Assembly: GCF_000621565.1 (NCBI RefSeq)
Contig: NZ_JHXZ01000009.1
Coordinates: forward strand, 248,001 to 312,000
Length of the DNA: 64,000 bases
Direction: 5' to 3'
Source of the DNA: Butyrivibrio sp. LB2008
GTDB lineage: Bacteria > Bacillota > Clostridia > Lachnospirales > Lachnospiraceae
In this document: in pieces, positions 25,649 through 32,884 of the stretch
Layout: every line of letters starts with the position of its first letter
Numbering within the stretch: the stretch's first letter is position 1
Made by a program: the position numbers and the translations under genes
Notes under the pieces: generated by a model
Seen by the model: the letters and a program-made list of their open reading frames with translations, nothing else
Database searches by the model: none
Told to the model about the DNA's origin: nothing

Positions 25649-25655
25649 AATTATG

Positions 25656-25704
25656 ACTCTACGGAGCGGCTGATGTACAATTAGTTTCGTAGAGTTATTT
25701 TTTT
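25656..25704 (+). terminator. Terminator after the PAP2 gene
   Basis: The 10-bp stem actctacgga (25656-25665) pairs with tttcgtagagt (ending at 25695), with a 20-nt loop and a T-run at 25698-25704. The core CTCTACGGA recurs in the hairpin at 27610. Confidence 0.8.
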
Positions 25705-25725
25705 GTTCTTCTTATGGAGGGATGT

Positions 25726-26502
25726 ATGATCATCGATTATGAATTTTTCAGATCAAAAAAAGAAAACGGCGGATTAAAGAAATTTGATGAATCTGAAAAT
25801 AATAAAAGTATAGTTGAATGCAAGGAATGTAAAAAACGCTACGAGATAGAGTCTAATTGCGGGTATATGTGCGTATGCCCTGATTGCTTGAAATCTTGTA
25901 ATGATGATTTTTACAATATTCCATTTAATAAATTCAACATTTTTTGGGGCGAAGAAAGAGAGGGTTTTGTTGAGAAAAGGACTAACTCTGTGGTGAAGAG
26001 CCATGTTGTCTACAATATTTATTATACCGGCGGATATCGTAGAATAGAGAATCCGAAGGATATTAATGAGATATATGATATTTTGACTAACGAAGTTATC
26101 CATGAAATCGACAAAAATTTAAAAAAGATCGAAAATGATAAAAATGCAATGATAGAAAAATTTGTTAAGGAATTTGCTGAGGGCAGAGATCCGATATGGT
26201 TGCTGGATTGTGGGGATATAAGCAGATATCATGATACTGTTACGATTTCGAAAGAGCATTCGGGAAAATGGGTAATATATGAGTCGAGGTTACAGAATTG
26301 GCTTTCATTTAGTCGTTCTACGGAGATTTCAGAGAGCTTTTCTTCTGTGAATGATTTTAAGCGATGGATTACAAAATTTGTTGAACGTTACTTTGAGATA
26401 TTTTATTCCAAAAATTTCCTGTCGAACGGTGGATTGCCTAATATAGAGGAATTTGGGAAAGTGTTAAGTTGTAAGAAAAAAGATAAGACAGAAGATAAAT
26501 AA
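25726..26502 (+). CDS. Hypothetical protein with N-terminal Cys4 zinc ribbon
   Basis: The 258-aa soluble protein has Cys pairs CKEC (about 32-35) and CPDC (about 51-54) forming a probable zinc ribbon. A long charged helical stretch follows (NEVIHEIDKNLKKIEN), then an unassigned C-terminal half rich in aromatics. I chose the ATG at 25726, 5 nt after GGAGG; an earlier ATG (25714) overlaps that site. Base composition is AT-rich like its neighbours to 28.3 kb and unlike the flanking housekeeping genes. The function is unknown. Confidence 0.65.
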   Translation: MIIDYEFFRSKKENGGLKKFDESENNKSIVECKECKKRYEIESNCGYMCVCPDCLKSCNDDFYNIPFNKFNIFWGEEREGFVEKRTNSVVKSHVVYNIYYTGGYRRIENPKDINEIYDILTNEVIHEIDKNLKKIENDKNAMIEKFVKEFAEGRDPIWLLDCGDISRYHDTVTISKEHSGKWVIYESRLQNWLSFSRSTEISESFSSVNDFKRWITKFVERYFEIFYSKNFLSNGGLPNIEEFGKVLSCKKKDKTEDK

Positions 26503-26525
26503 AGACTGAAAAGGAACATTGTTAA

Positions 26526-27092
26526 ATGATATATATGGGAGATGCGAGCTGGTGGGATAACAGATTTGATTCGCGGGGCGCTAAGCTGATGATGCATGAT
26601 TCTAAGTTGGAAGAAGATATGAAGTACTTTCCTGAAAAGGGGAAGGTTCTCGATGTTGCATGTGGAGATGGGAGAAATTCAATCTTTTTAAGCAAACAAG
26701 GATACGTGGTTGATGCGATAGATTTTAGTAAAGTGGCTTTAGACAGGCTTAATAATTTTGCGAATATGGAAGAACAAAGCATTAGAACAACACAGATAGA
26801 CCTTTCAGATGAAGTGACATTTGCAAAGTTAGATGAATATGATCTGGTAATCATAAATCATTTCAGACTAGATAAGAGCCTGTATCCTGAGTTGTCAAAC
26901 CATCTTAAAGAAAACGGCGTTCTCTGGGTTAACGGTTTTCGCGAAATACCCGGAAATAATCCGAATATTACAGGCAGAGATTTGCTTTCTGATGATGATT
27001 TTGCAGGACTTGAAAACTGTACTTTGGAAAGCAAAGATACTTATGAGAATGGCGAGCATAAGCTGGTCAGATATATATGGACGAAGAAATAA
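26526..27092 (+). CDS. Class I SAM-dependent methyltransferase
   Basis: The 188-aa protein has motif I VLDVACGDGRNS (about 39-50), motif II acidic end VDAIDFSKVALDRL, and DLSDEV as motif III, followed by DLVIINHFRLDK. It resembles small tellurite-resistance/TehB-type or ubiquinone-type methyltransferases. The acceptor is unknown. It lies 23 nt after the zinc-ribbon gene and 23 nt before the SUKH gene, consistent with one transcript. Confidence 0.88.
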   Translation: MIYMGDASWWDNRFDSRGAKLMMHDSKLEEDMKYFPEKGKVLDVACGDGRNSIFLSKQGYVVDAIDFSKVALDRLNNFANMEEQSIRTTQIDLSDEVTFAKLDEYDLVIINHFRLDKSLYPELSNHLKENGVLWVNGFREIPGNNPNITGRDLLSDDDFAGLENCTLESKDTYENGEHKLVRYIWTKK

Positions 27093-27115
27093 AAGTAATT
27101 TTATGAGGGTGAATT

Positions 27116-27490
27116 ATGTGGGATGATTTTGTTTTTAATCCGCCGTATGCAGGGGAAGAGATAACACAGATCAATGGCGTTAGGCTACCTCAGAGTTATA
27201 TCGAGTTCATCAGAGAACATAACGGTGGTGAAGGTGATATTGGAGAAACATGGTTATGCCTGTATCCGATTGAGGAGTTGCAGGAAATAAACGATGATTA
27301 TGAAATTGATAAGTATCTTCCTGGGCATATCATTATTGGATCAAACGGTGGAGATGAGCTTTATGGAATAAATTCAGAGGGGCAGTTTTTTAATGTGCCC
27401 TCAATATTTGAAGAGCAATATCTGACTGTTCTTTGTGATAATATGGGGTTATTTGCTGAAAAAGTGAATGAGTTTTGGCGTAATATATAA
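27116..27490 (+). CDS. SMI1/KNR4 (SUKH) family protein
   Basis: The 124-aa single-domain protein fits the SUKH-1 pattern: LPQSYIEFIREHNGGEG, then LYPIEELQEINDDY, then PGHIIIGSNGGDELYG. Many SUKH proteins are immunity proteins against secreted polymorphic toxins, and others act as general protein-binding modules. No toxin with a nuclease or deaminase tail is adjacent here, so it may be an orphan immunity gene. GAGGGTG precedes ATG. Confidence 0.88.
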   Translation: MWDDFVFNPPYAGEEITQINGVRLPQSYIEFIREHNGGEGDIGETWLCLYPIEELQEINDDYEIDKYLPGHIIIGSNGGDELYGINSEGQFFNVPSIFEEQYLTVLCDNMGLFAEKVNEFWRNI

Positions 27491-27525
27491 GTATTTCGTG
27501 AGATGGAAAATTTATACAAATAAAA

Positions 27526-27586
27526 GTTGCAAATTACTACTTTCTGATTTATAATCTTCATAAATCGGAAGTAATCTTTTTGCAAC
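27526..27586 (+). repeat. Nested AT-rich hairpin
   Basis: Three nested stems read gttgcaaa/ttttgcaac, ttact/agtaa and an 11-bp ttctgatttat/ataaatcggaa with a 7-nt loop. Together they form one 61-nt rod. No pure T-run follows, so it may be a weak bidirectional terminator or a small palindromic repeat. Confidence 0.6.
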
Positions 27587-27609
27587 ATATATTTTAATAT
27601 ATGTATTCG

Positions 27610-27649
27610 AGGCTCTATGGAGGATTTTGCTTCCGTAGAGCCTTATTTT
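27610..27649 (+). terminator. Terminator-like hairpin
   Basis: A 12-bp stem (27610-27621 with 32-43 of the same line, 27632-27643) and a 10-nt loop are followed by TTATTTT. Its CTCTAYGGA...CGTAGAG core repeats that of the hairpin at 25656, at the other end of the 25.7-27.5 kb gene group. Confidence 0.75.
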
Positions 27650-27748
27650 ATCTATATTGTTGAAATAAAAAATATTTGTTGATATAAAAATGTAAACAAT
27701 ATATAATGATAAAGTTAATAGAATGGAAACATTTATTATGGAGGAGTT

Positions 27749-28306
27749 ATGAAAAATAAGTATTTTATAAGATTTACTATTATCGGAGTACTAATTTGCA
27801 CGGTCATTTATTATTTGTTTCTTTTACTGGGGATAAATTTGCTCTTGACCGCTGTAGCTTGGTTTATACCGGTGGGAGGAACCTTTTTTGGAGCAATAAT
27901 TGGATTTTTAGCCAGAATCGGAATAGAAAAGGATAAAACTGAATGCGGTGAGGCAAAGCAAGGACTTTTTGCATTATTCTTATTTGCTTTTCTGTTTTCG
28001 CTTACTTTGTTTGAATATGCAACCTGTTACATATCTGATGGTGGAGAAATTAGCAGATTTTTTATAGGAGAGCATGTTAGCAAAGCTATTCCGGACTTAA
28101 ACTTTGGCAAGTATTTTGTTATGAGATATGTCGAAGCAGAAACGACTGTAAGTTATAGATATAATACGGATTATTCTGCTTCTCTAGGAGATACCGGTTT
28201 TACTTTTATAATTTATTTTTTGCAATATCTTGCATCGATAATTACCGGAGTAAGTCCTCTCTCTATTAAACTTGATGAGAGTGACAATGCAGAGAAAGAA
28301 TATTAA
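27749..28306 (+). CDS. Hypothetical membrane protein
   Basis: The 185-aa protein is unrecognised. It has three hydrophobic segments in the first half (about 8-28, 33-55 and 72-90) and one near the C-terminus (about 150-170), with an extracytoplasmic-looking middle (EISRFFIGEHVSKA...YRYNTDYSAS). GGAGGAG lies 4 nt from ATG. A possible promoter in the AT-rich 27.65-27.74 kb gap cannot be pinned down. The following gene begins about 20 nt later. Confidence 0.65.
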   Translation: MKNKYFIRFTIIGVLICTVIYYLFLLLGINLLLTAVAWFIPVGGTFFGAIIGFLARIGIEKDKTECGEAKQGLFALFLFAFLFSLTLFEYATCYISDGGEISRFFIGEHVSKAIPDLNFGKYFVMRYVEAETTVSYRYNTDYSASLGDTGFTFIIYFLQYLASIITGVSPLSIKLDESDNAEKEY

Positions 28307-28326
28307 GGAAGGAGCTTTTGGGTAAT

Positions 28327-30144
28327 ATGAGGATTGAGGAAATTTTTGACAGGGGAATTAAGTTTCATCATTATTGCAACACGGCATATCCGCTTAGGCC
28401 AAATTCATTGGCTCAGTATGAGGTTCATGACGTTGATGCGATAAGAGAGGTTGTAAAGAAGAATATCGAAGCGCAGGATGAGTTATGCTTATATGTTCAT
28501 GTACCTTTTTGCCAGTCCAGATGCAAATTCTGTGAGTATGTTGTACTTGATAAGCCCGAAGACGGAGATGAGGACAGATATGTTGAGCATCTTTTAAAAG
28601 AAATTGAGATGTACAGGGAAATTATCAAGGATAAGAAGATTGTCGGTTACGATCTTGGCGGTGGTACACCTGCATATCTTTCATGTGAGAATCTTGCAAA
28701 GATAACAGATGCCATCAAGAAGTTTAATCTTGAGGACGGTATGTATCTAAGTGTTGAGACTACACCTGTGATCGCTGCGACTAATATCGAGAAGATCAGA
28801 GCATTAAAGGATCTTGGATATAACAGAATTTCCATGGGATTCCAGACTGTATCAGAAAAGCTTCTTGAATCACTCGGAAGAGAAGGCTCTAAGTTTATAT
28901 ATGAAAAGGCGGTAGAAAATATCAGGGCTGCCGGATTTGACAGACTCAATATAGATCTTATGTATGGTTTCCTTAATCAGTCTGATGAGGATTTTGCCAA
29001 TACAATAAAATATACGATCGCGCTTGAACCTGAGTTTATCACGTTGTATCGAAACAGATATAAGGGAACCAAGCTTGAAGCTGAGTCTCAGGGCGTAACC
29101 TTGTATAAGGTCAACAGACAGTATGATATAGCATATAATCTTTTGAAAGAAGCCGGCTATGTGGCTAATAACGGCAAGAATACTTTCAGCAAGATTCCAA
29201 ATGATATGGGCACATCTTCATATCTGACCAAGAGAGTAATCGATGCGACATCATATATAGGATTCGGGCTTGGTGCACAGTCTTTCTGCGGCAATTACCT
29301 TGCATACAATCTCGGATGCGCAGATCACAAGCTTGATAAGTATTTCGATGCAATCGATAACGGAATCCTCCCCATTAACGATATCGCAGATATGCCAATC
29401 GAGGAAGTTCGTGCAAAAGCTCTTTCTGTAATGTTTTATTTTGGATTCATTTCCATGAAGTCTTACAAGGCAAGATTTAATGAGGAGTTCAAAGATATCT
29501 ATGCTGACAGGATCAAGTTTTTACAGGATCATCAGCTTATGGAATATATCGATGAAGACACATTTATGCTTACAGACTACGGCGCAGCGCACCTTTACGG
29601 TATTATTCCGCTGTTCTATAGTGAAAGAAGCGTAAATGAGATGTTTACTCTTTCTGACAGATGGCTCAATGACAAGAAGGGCGAAGATATCTATCTTGAA
29701 AAGTATGACAGAAAAATGTATGATGCACCTTCTGTTGCGGTTGATCTCGTTGTACTTAATGAAGACGAATCCAAGATTTTGCTGATCACAAGAGGAGCAC
29801 ATCCTTATGTAAATTATCTCGCGCTTCCGGGAGGATTCTACCGTGAAGATGACGATACGATCGAATATGCGGCTTCCCGTGAGCTTATGGAAGAGACTTC
29901 TGTATCCGCTCATATTACGGAAAAAGACCTTGTGAAGGTTTCTTCGCTTAGAAAGAGAGATCCAAGAGGTTGGGTAATCAGCATAGCTTATAAGGTTGTT
30001 CTTAATGATTCTAATATCAAGCCTTTGGCAAATACAGATGCGATCAATGCTGATTGGTATGATATTAAGTCACTGGAAAAAGATAAGCTTGCGTTCGATC
30101 ATTATGAGATTATTCAGCAAGTCATGAAGAATAGTATGGGTTAA
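28327..30144 (+). CDS. Radical SAM (HemN-like) protein fused to a NUDIX hydrolase
   Basis: The ~605-aa protein has a HemN-like radical SAM half (about 45-420). The cluster motif is C-QSR-C-KF-C in HVPFCQSRCKFC. It is followed by GGGTPAYLS, SVETTP, RISMGFQT and LNIDLMYG. The C-terminal ~150 residues are a NUDIX domain with LPGGFYREDDDTIEYAA and RELMEETS, close to the ADP-ribose/NrtR type. HemN-like proteins include coproporphyrinogen dehydrogenases, heme-degrading enzymes and methyltransferases, so HemN activity is not implied. GGAAGGAG serves either TTG 28318 or ATG 28327; I chose ATG. Confidence 0.85.
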   Translation: MRIEEIFDRGIKFHHYCNTAYPLRPNSLAQYEVHDVDAIREVVKKNIEAQDELCLYVHVPFCQSRCKFCEYVVLDKPEDGDEDRYVEHLLKEIEMYREIIKDKKIVGYDLGGGTPAYLSCENLAKITDAIKKFNLEDGMYLSVETTPVIAATNIEKIRALKDLGYNRISMGFQTVSEKLLESLGREGSKFIYEKAVENIRAAGFDRLNIDLMYGFLNQSDEDFANTIKYTIALEPEFITLYRNRYKGTKLEAESQGVTLYKVNRQYDIAYNLLKEAGYVANNGKNTFSKIPNDMGTSSYLTKRVIDATSYIGFGLGAQSFCGNYLAYNLGCADHKLDKYFDAIDNGILPINDIADMPIEEVRAKALSVMFYFGFISMKSYKARFNEEFKDIYADRIKFLQDHQLMEYIDEDTFMLTDYGAAHLYGIIPLFYSERSVNEMFTLSDRWLNDKKGEDIYLEKYDRKMYDAPSVAVDLVVLNEDESKILLITRGAHPYVNYLALPGGFYREDDDTIEYAASRELMEETSVSAHITEKDLVKVSSLRKRDPRGWVISIAYKVVLNDSNIKPLANTDAINADWYDIKSLEKDKLAFDHYEIIQQVMKNSMG

Positions 30145-30171
30145 TTGTATGACATCTTAAATGAAATTACA

Positions 30172-30196
30172 GAAATCCGCACCAGCTGCGGATTTC
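30172..30196 (+). repeat. Perfect hairpin after the radical SAM gene
   Basis: The 10-bp stem gaaatccgca/tgcggatttc has a 5-nt loop and no T-run. It is the first of four structures in the 30145-30465 gap and may be part of a termination or RNA-stability region. Confidence 0.65.
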
Positions 30197-30216
30197 GTGA
30201 GAACATGATTCAGGAG

Positions 30217-30294
30217 TCAACCAAGCCCTATCGACAAAGTCGATTCAAATTGGCTTGGTTGATGCATTCTTGAACTTTATGTTCAAGAATGCAT
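30217..30294. repeat. Two adjacent perfect hairpins in a gene-free gap
   Basis: The first is tcaaccaagcc (30217-30227) with ggcttggttga (30252-30262), enclosing a small atcgac-aaa-gtcgat hairpin (30230-30244). It is followed immediately by a 14-bp perfect stem (30262-30275 with 30281-30294, loop tttat). Nothing codes here, and 30145-30465 holds no ORF I would support. It could be a structured RNA or a palindromic repeat. Confidence 0.65.
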
Positions 30295-30344
30295 ATAATA
30301 AGAGTAGTTATATGACTCACATTATGATAATGCAGATTGGAGTC

Positions 30345-30387
30345 AAAAAAGGCTGTGAACTAATGAAATATGTTAGTTCACAGCCTT
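30345..30387 (-). terminator. Terminator of the ior-paaK-ACT operon
   Basis: The perfect 15-bp stem aaggctgtgaactaa/ttagttcacagcctt (30349-30363 with 30373-30387) has a T-run on the minus strand (AAAAAA on the plus strand at 30345-30350). Confidence 0.88.
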
Positions 30388-30465
30388 TATATTTGATGAC
30401 AACAAAATAGTCCGATGCTTCTGCTTTACATCGAATCTTCGCAAGCTTCCTGAGCTTCTGTTATG

Positions 30466-30900
30466 TCAAATCTGTGCAAGATCTTCCTGAGCAAGTATCT
30501 TGATATGTTTTCCTGCAAGCTTTGCTTCGGCGTTCTTGGTATCTGAAACTCTGAATATCATGTAAGCGTGATCTTTGGCGCATCCGCCGGAAAAAGCGTA
30601 CATGTACTCGATGTTTACATTGGCTTCGTCGAAGACGGTGAGCAAGTTATCAAGTCCGCCTGTTTCATCCGGAATCTCGATTGCGAGAACAGGAGTGAGG
30701 CTTGCTACAAAATTATTTTCTTTAAGAGTGTTAACAGCTGCGAGAGCATCGTCAACAACCAGTCTTGCAATACCAAAGTCTTTGGTCTCCGCAAGAGAAG
30801 TAGCACGCATGTCGATCTTGTTTGCTGCAAGTACACTTGTCATTTTCTTCAAGGTACCGGGTTTATTTTCAAGAAATACGGAAATCTGCATTACGCTCAT
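30466..30900 (-). CDS. Tandem ACT-domain protein
   Basis: The 144-aa protein consists of two ACT domains. The first is about 1-70, starting MQISVFLENKPGTLKKMTSV; the second is about 72-140 and contains GGLDNLLTVFDEANVNIEYMY split across strand and helix. ACT domains bind amino acids as allosteric sensors. As last gene of the iorA-iorB-paaK operon it probably senses an aromatic amino acid or related ligand. This association is frequent in anaerobes. Confidence 0.9.
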   Translation of the reverse strand: MSVMQISVFLENKPGTLKKMTSVLAANKIDMRATSLAETKDFGIARLVVDDALAAVNTLKENNFVASLTPVLAIEIPDETGGLDNLLTVFDEANVNIEYMYAFSGGCAKDHAYMIFRVSDTKNAEAKLAGKHIKILAQEDLAQI

Positions 30901-30940
30901 AGCTGTATCCCCCTTTGCGTCTTATATATTCATTATACGA

Positions 30941-32242
30941 TTAGATTTTTCTCTTGTCGATTACACGAACAGCTTTGCCTTCACTTCTTGCGATAGACTT
31001 AGGTGCAAGGAGTGAAACCTTTGCCTTGATTCCGAGCATGGATTTAAGGCCTTCAACGAGTTTCTTCTGTCTTTCTTCGATCTCACCTACATTATCGGTA
31101 AACATTTCGGGAGTCATCTCAACCTGAACATCGAGAGTATCGGTATTGTTTACTCTGTCTACAACGATCTGGTAGTTTGCTGCATATCCGTTGTTCATAA
31201 GAACAGTCTCGATCTGGCTCGGGAATACGTTTACACCTCTGATAATAAGCATATCGTCAGAACGTCCCATAGGTTTAGCCATGCGGACATGAGTTCTTCC
31301 GCAAGAGCATTTTTCTCTTGTGAGTTTGCAGATATCTCTTGTACGATAACGGATCATCGGGAAAGCTTCTTTATCTACGGCTGTAAATACGAGCTCACCC
31401 TGTGAGCCTTCGGGAAGAACTTCTTCCGTATCGGGATCGATGATCTCGGCGATGAAGTGATCCTCGTTGATGTGCATTCCGTCCTGAGCAGAACATTCAA
31501 ATGCTACACCGGGGCCTGAGAGCTCTGTAAGTCCGTAAATATCATATGCTTTGATTCCAAGAGTCTTCTCGATATCGGCACGCATTTCTTCGCTCCATGC
31601 TTCAGCTCCGAAGATACCTGCTTTAAGCGGAATATCGTCGGGGCCGTAGCCCATCTCTTTGAAACGCTCGCCAAGATATGCGGCATAACTTGGTGTGCAG
31701 CAGAGGATAGTAGCACCAAGGTCATTGATGAACATGATCTGTCTGTCTGTATTTCCTGAGCTGATAGGAACGGTAAGAGATCCTACTTTGTGTGAACCTC
31801 CGTGGATTCCGGCACCGCCTGTGAAAAGACCGTAGCCGTATGCAACATGAACAACGTCTTCATTTGTTCCGCCGGCAGCCATGATGGCACGTGCGCAGCA
31901 GTCTTCCCAGAGGTCGATGTCATGCTGTGTATAGTAGGCAACAACTCTTTTTCCTGTTGTTCCTGATGTTGAGTGGATACGTACGCAATCCTTTAAGGGC
32001 TTTCCGAGAAGGCCGTAAGGATAAGCGTCTCTTAAATCTTTTTTTGATAAAAAGGGAAGCTTATGGAGGTCATCAACTGATTTTATGTCATCAGGTGTAA
32101 CACCTTTTTCTTCCATTTTTTTGCGGTAGTAGGGAACATTGTCCCATACGTGTTTAACCTGTTTTACAAGTTTTTCTGATTGGATCTTGCGTATTTCTTC
32201 ATAGGGTGCGCACTCGATGTCTTGCTGATAATAACGCTCCAT
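30941..32242 (-). CDS. paaK: Phenylacetate-CoA ligase family enzyme
   Basis: The 433-aa ANL-superfamily ligase activates phenylacetate or indoleacetate to the CoA thioester with ATP. It shows the P-loop HSTSGTTGKRVV (about 88-99), YGLTELSGPG, YRTRDICKLT and GRSDDMLIIRGVNVFPSQIE. A zinc-type cysteine set C-x-C-G-RTH (KCSCGRTH) is also present, as in many PaaK proteins of anaerobes. It lies between iorB and the ACT gene, so it works on (or in reverse, makes ATP from) the product of IorAB. Confidence 0.93.
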   Translation of the reverse strand: MERYYQQDIECAPYEEIRKIQSEKLVKQVKHVWDNVPYYRKKMEEKGVTPDDIKSVDDLHKLPFLSKKDLRDAYPYGLLGKPLKDCVRIHSTSGTTGKRVVAYYTQHDIDLWEDCCARAIMAAGGTNEDVVHVAYGYGLFTGGAGIHGGSHKVGSLTVPISSGNTDRQIMFINDLGATILCCTPSYAAYLGERFKEMGYGPDDIPLKAGIFGAEAWSEEMRADIEKTLGIKAYDIYGLTELSGPGVAFECSAQDGMHINEDHFIAEIIDPDTEEVLPEGSQGELVFTAVDKEAFPMIRYRTRDICKLTREKCSCGRTHVRMAKPMGRSDDMLIIRGVNVFPSQIETVLMNNGYAANYQIVVDRVNNTDTLDVQVEMTPEMFTDNVGEIEERQKKLVEGLKSMLGIKAKVSLLAPKSIARSEGKAVRVIDKRKI

Positions 32243-32302
32243 AAATAACTCCTCCGTGTAGATTATACGTGTTAGTAAATAGTTTTTAGAATTACTTCTT
32301 TA

Positions 32303-32884
32303 TCACTTCATGTTTTTTCCAAGCTCAAATGCCTTCTTGTTCATCTCAAGGAACTTAGCGGGCACATTGGCTTCAAGTGACTTCATCCAAGCTTCGTCGG
32401 GAAGATTGAAATAGTGAGAGAGTCTTCCGAGAAGAACAATGTTAACGGCTTTTGCAGATCCTGCCTGCTCAGCAAGTGAGAGACAGTCGAGAGCATCAAC
32501 CTTTGCACCTGTTTCTTTTAACTTGGAAACAAGGTCTTCCGGATACTCTGCAGCACCTGTAATTACGGGCATAGGATCGATCTGCTGTGTATTTGTAACG
32601 ATCTGTCCGTCTTTTTTGAGGAAAGGAAGCCATCTTGCAGCTTCGAGAATCTCAAATGAAACGATGTAATCAGCTTCGCCTTTATCGATAACGGGTGAGT
32701 AAACCTTATCACCGTATCTTACGTAAGTAACAACGCTACCGCCTCTCTGAGACATTCCGTGCACCTCGGACACTTTAACGTCATAGCCCTGTGAAAGGAG
32801 GAGGTGTCCCAATAATTTGCTGGCAAGAAGCGAACCCTGTCCGCCAACGCCGACGATCATAATATTCTTAGTTTCCATTATCAT
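32303..32884 (-). CDS. iorB: Indolepyruvate:ferredoxin oxidoreductase beta subunit
   Basis: The 193-aa subunit corresponds to the gamma-type domain of 2-oxoacid:ferredoxin oxidoreductases: IMIVGVGGQGSLLASKLL, then EVHGMSQRGGSVVTYVRYG. With IorA it converts aryl-pyruvates plus CoA to aryl-acetyl-CoA, CO2 and reduced ferredoxin. It overlaps iorA by 4 nt (ATGA), so translation is coupled. A second in-frame ATG two codons on (32878) may be the used start. Confidence 0.95.
   Translation of the reverse strand: MIMETKNIMIVGVGGQGSLLASKLLGHLLLSQGYDVKVSEVHGMSQRGGSVVTYVRYGDKVYSPVIDKGEADYIVSFEILEAARWLPFLKKDGQIVTNTQQIDPMPVITGAAEYPEDLVSKLKETGAKVDALDCLSLAEQAGSAKAVNIVLLGRLSHYFNLPDEAWMKSLEANVPAKFLEMNKKAFELGKNMK

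Noticed and set aside
30217..30294. tRNA-like cloverleaf in the 30.2 kb gap
   Set aside because: The hairpins are perfect palindromes in series; there is no 7-5-5-5 arrangement, acceptor stem or GTTCRA loop.
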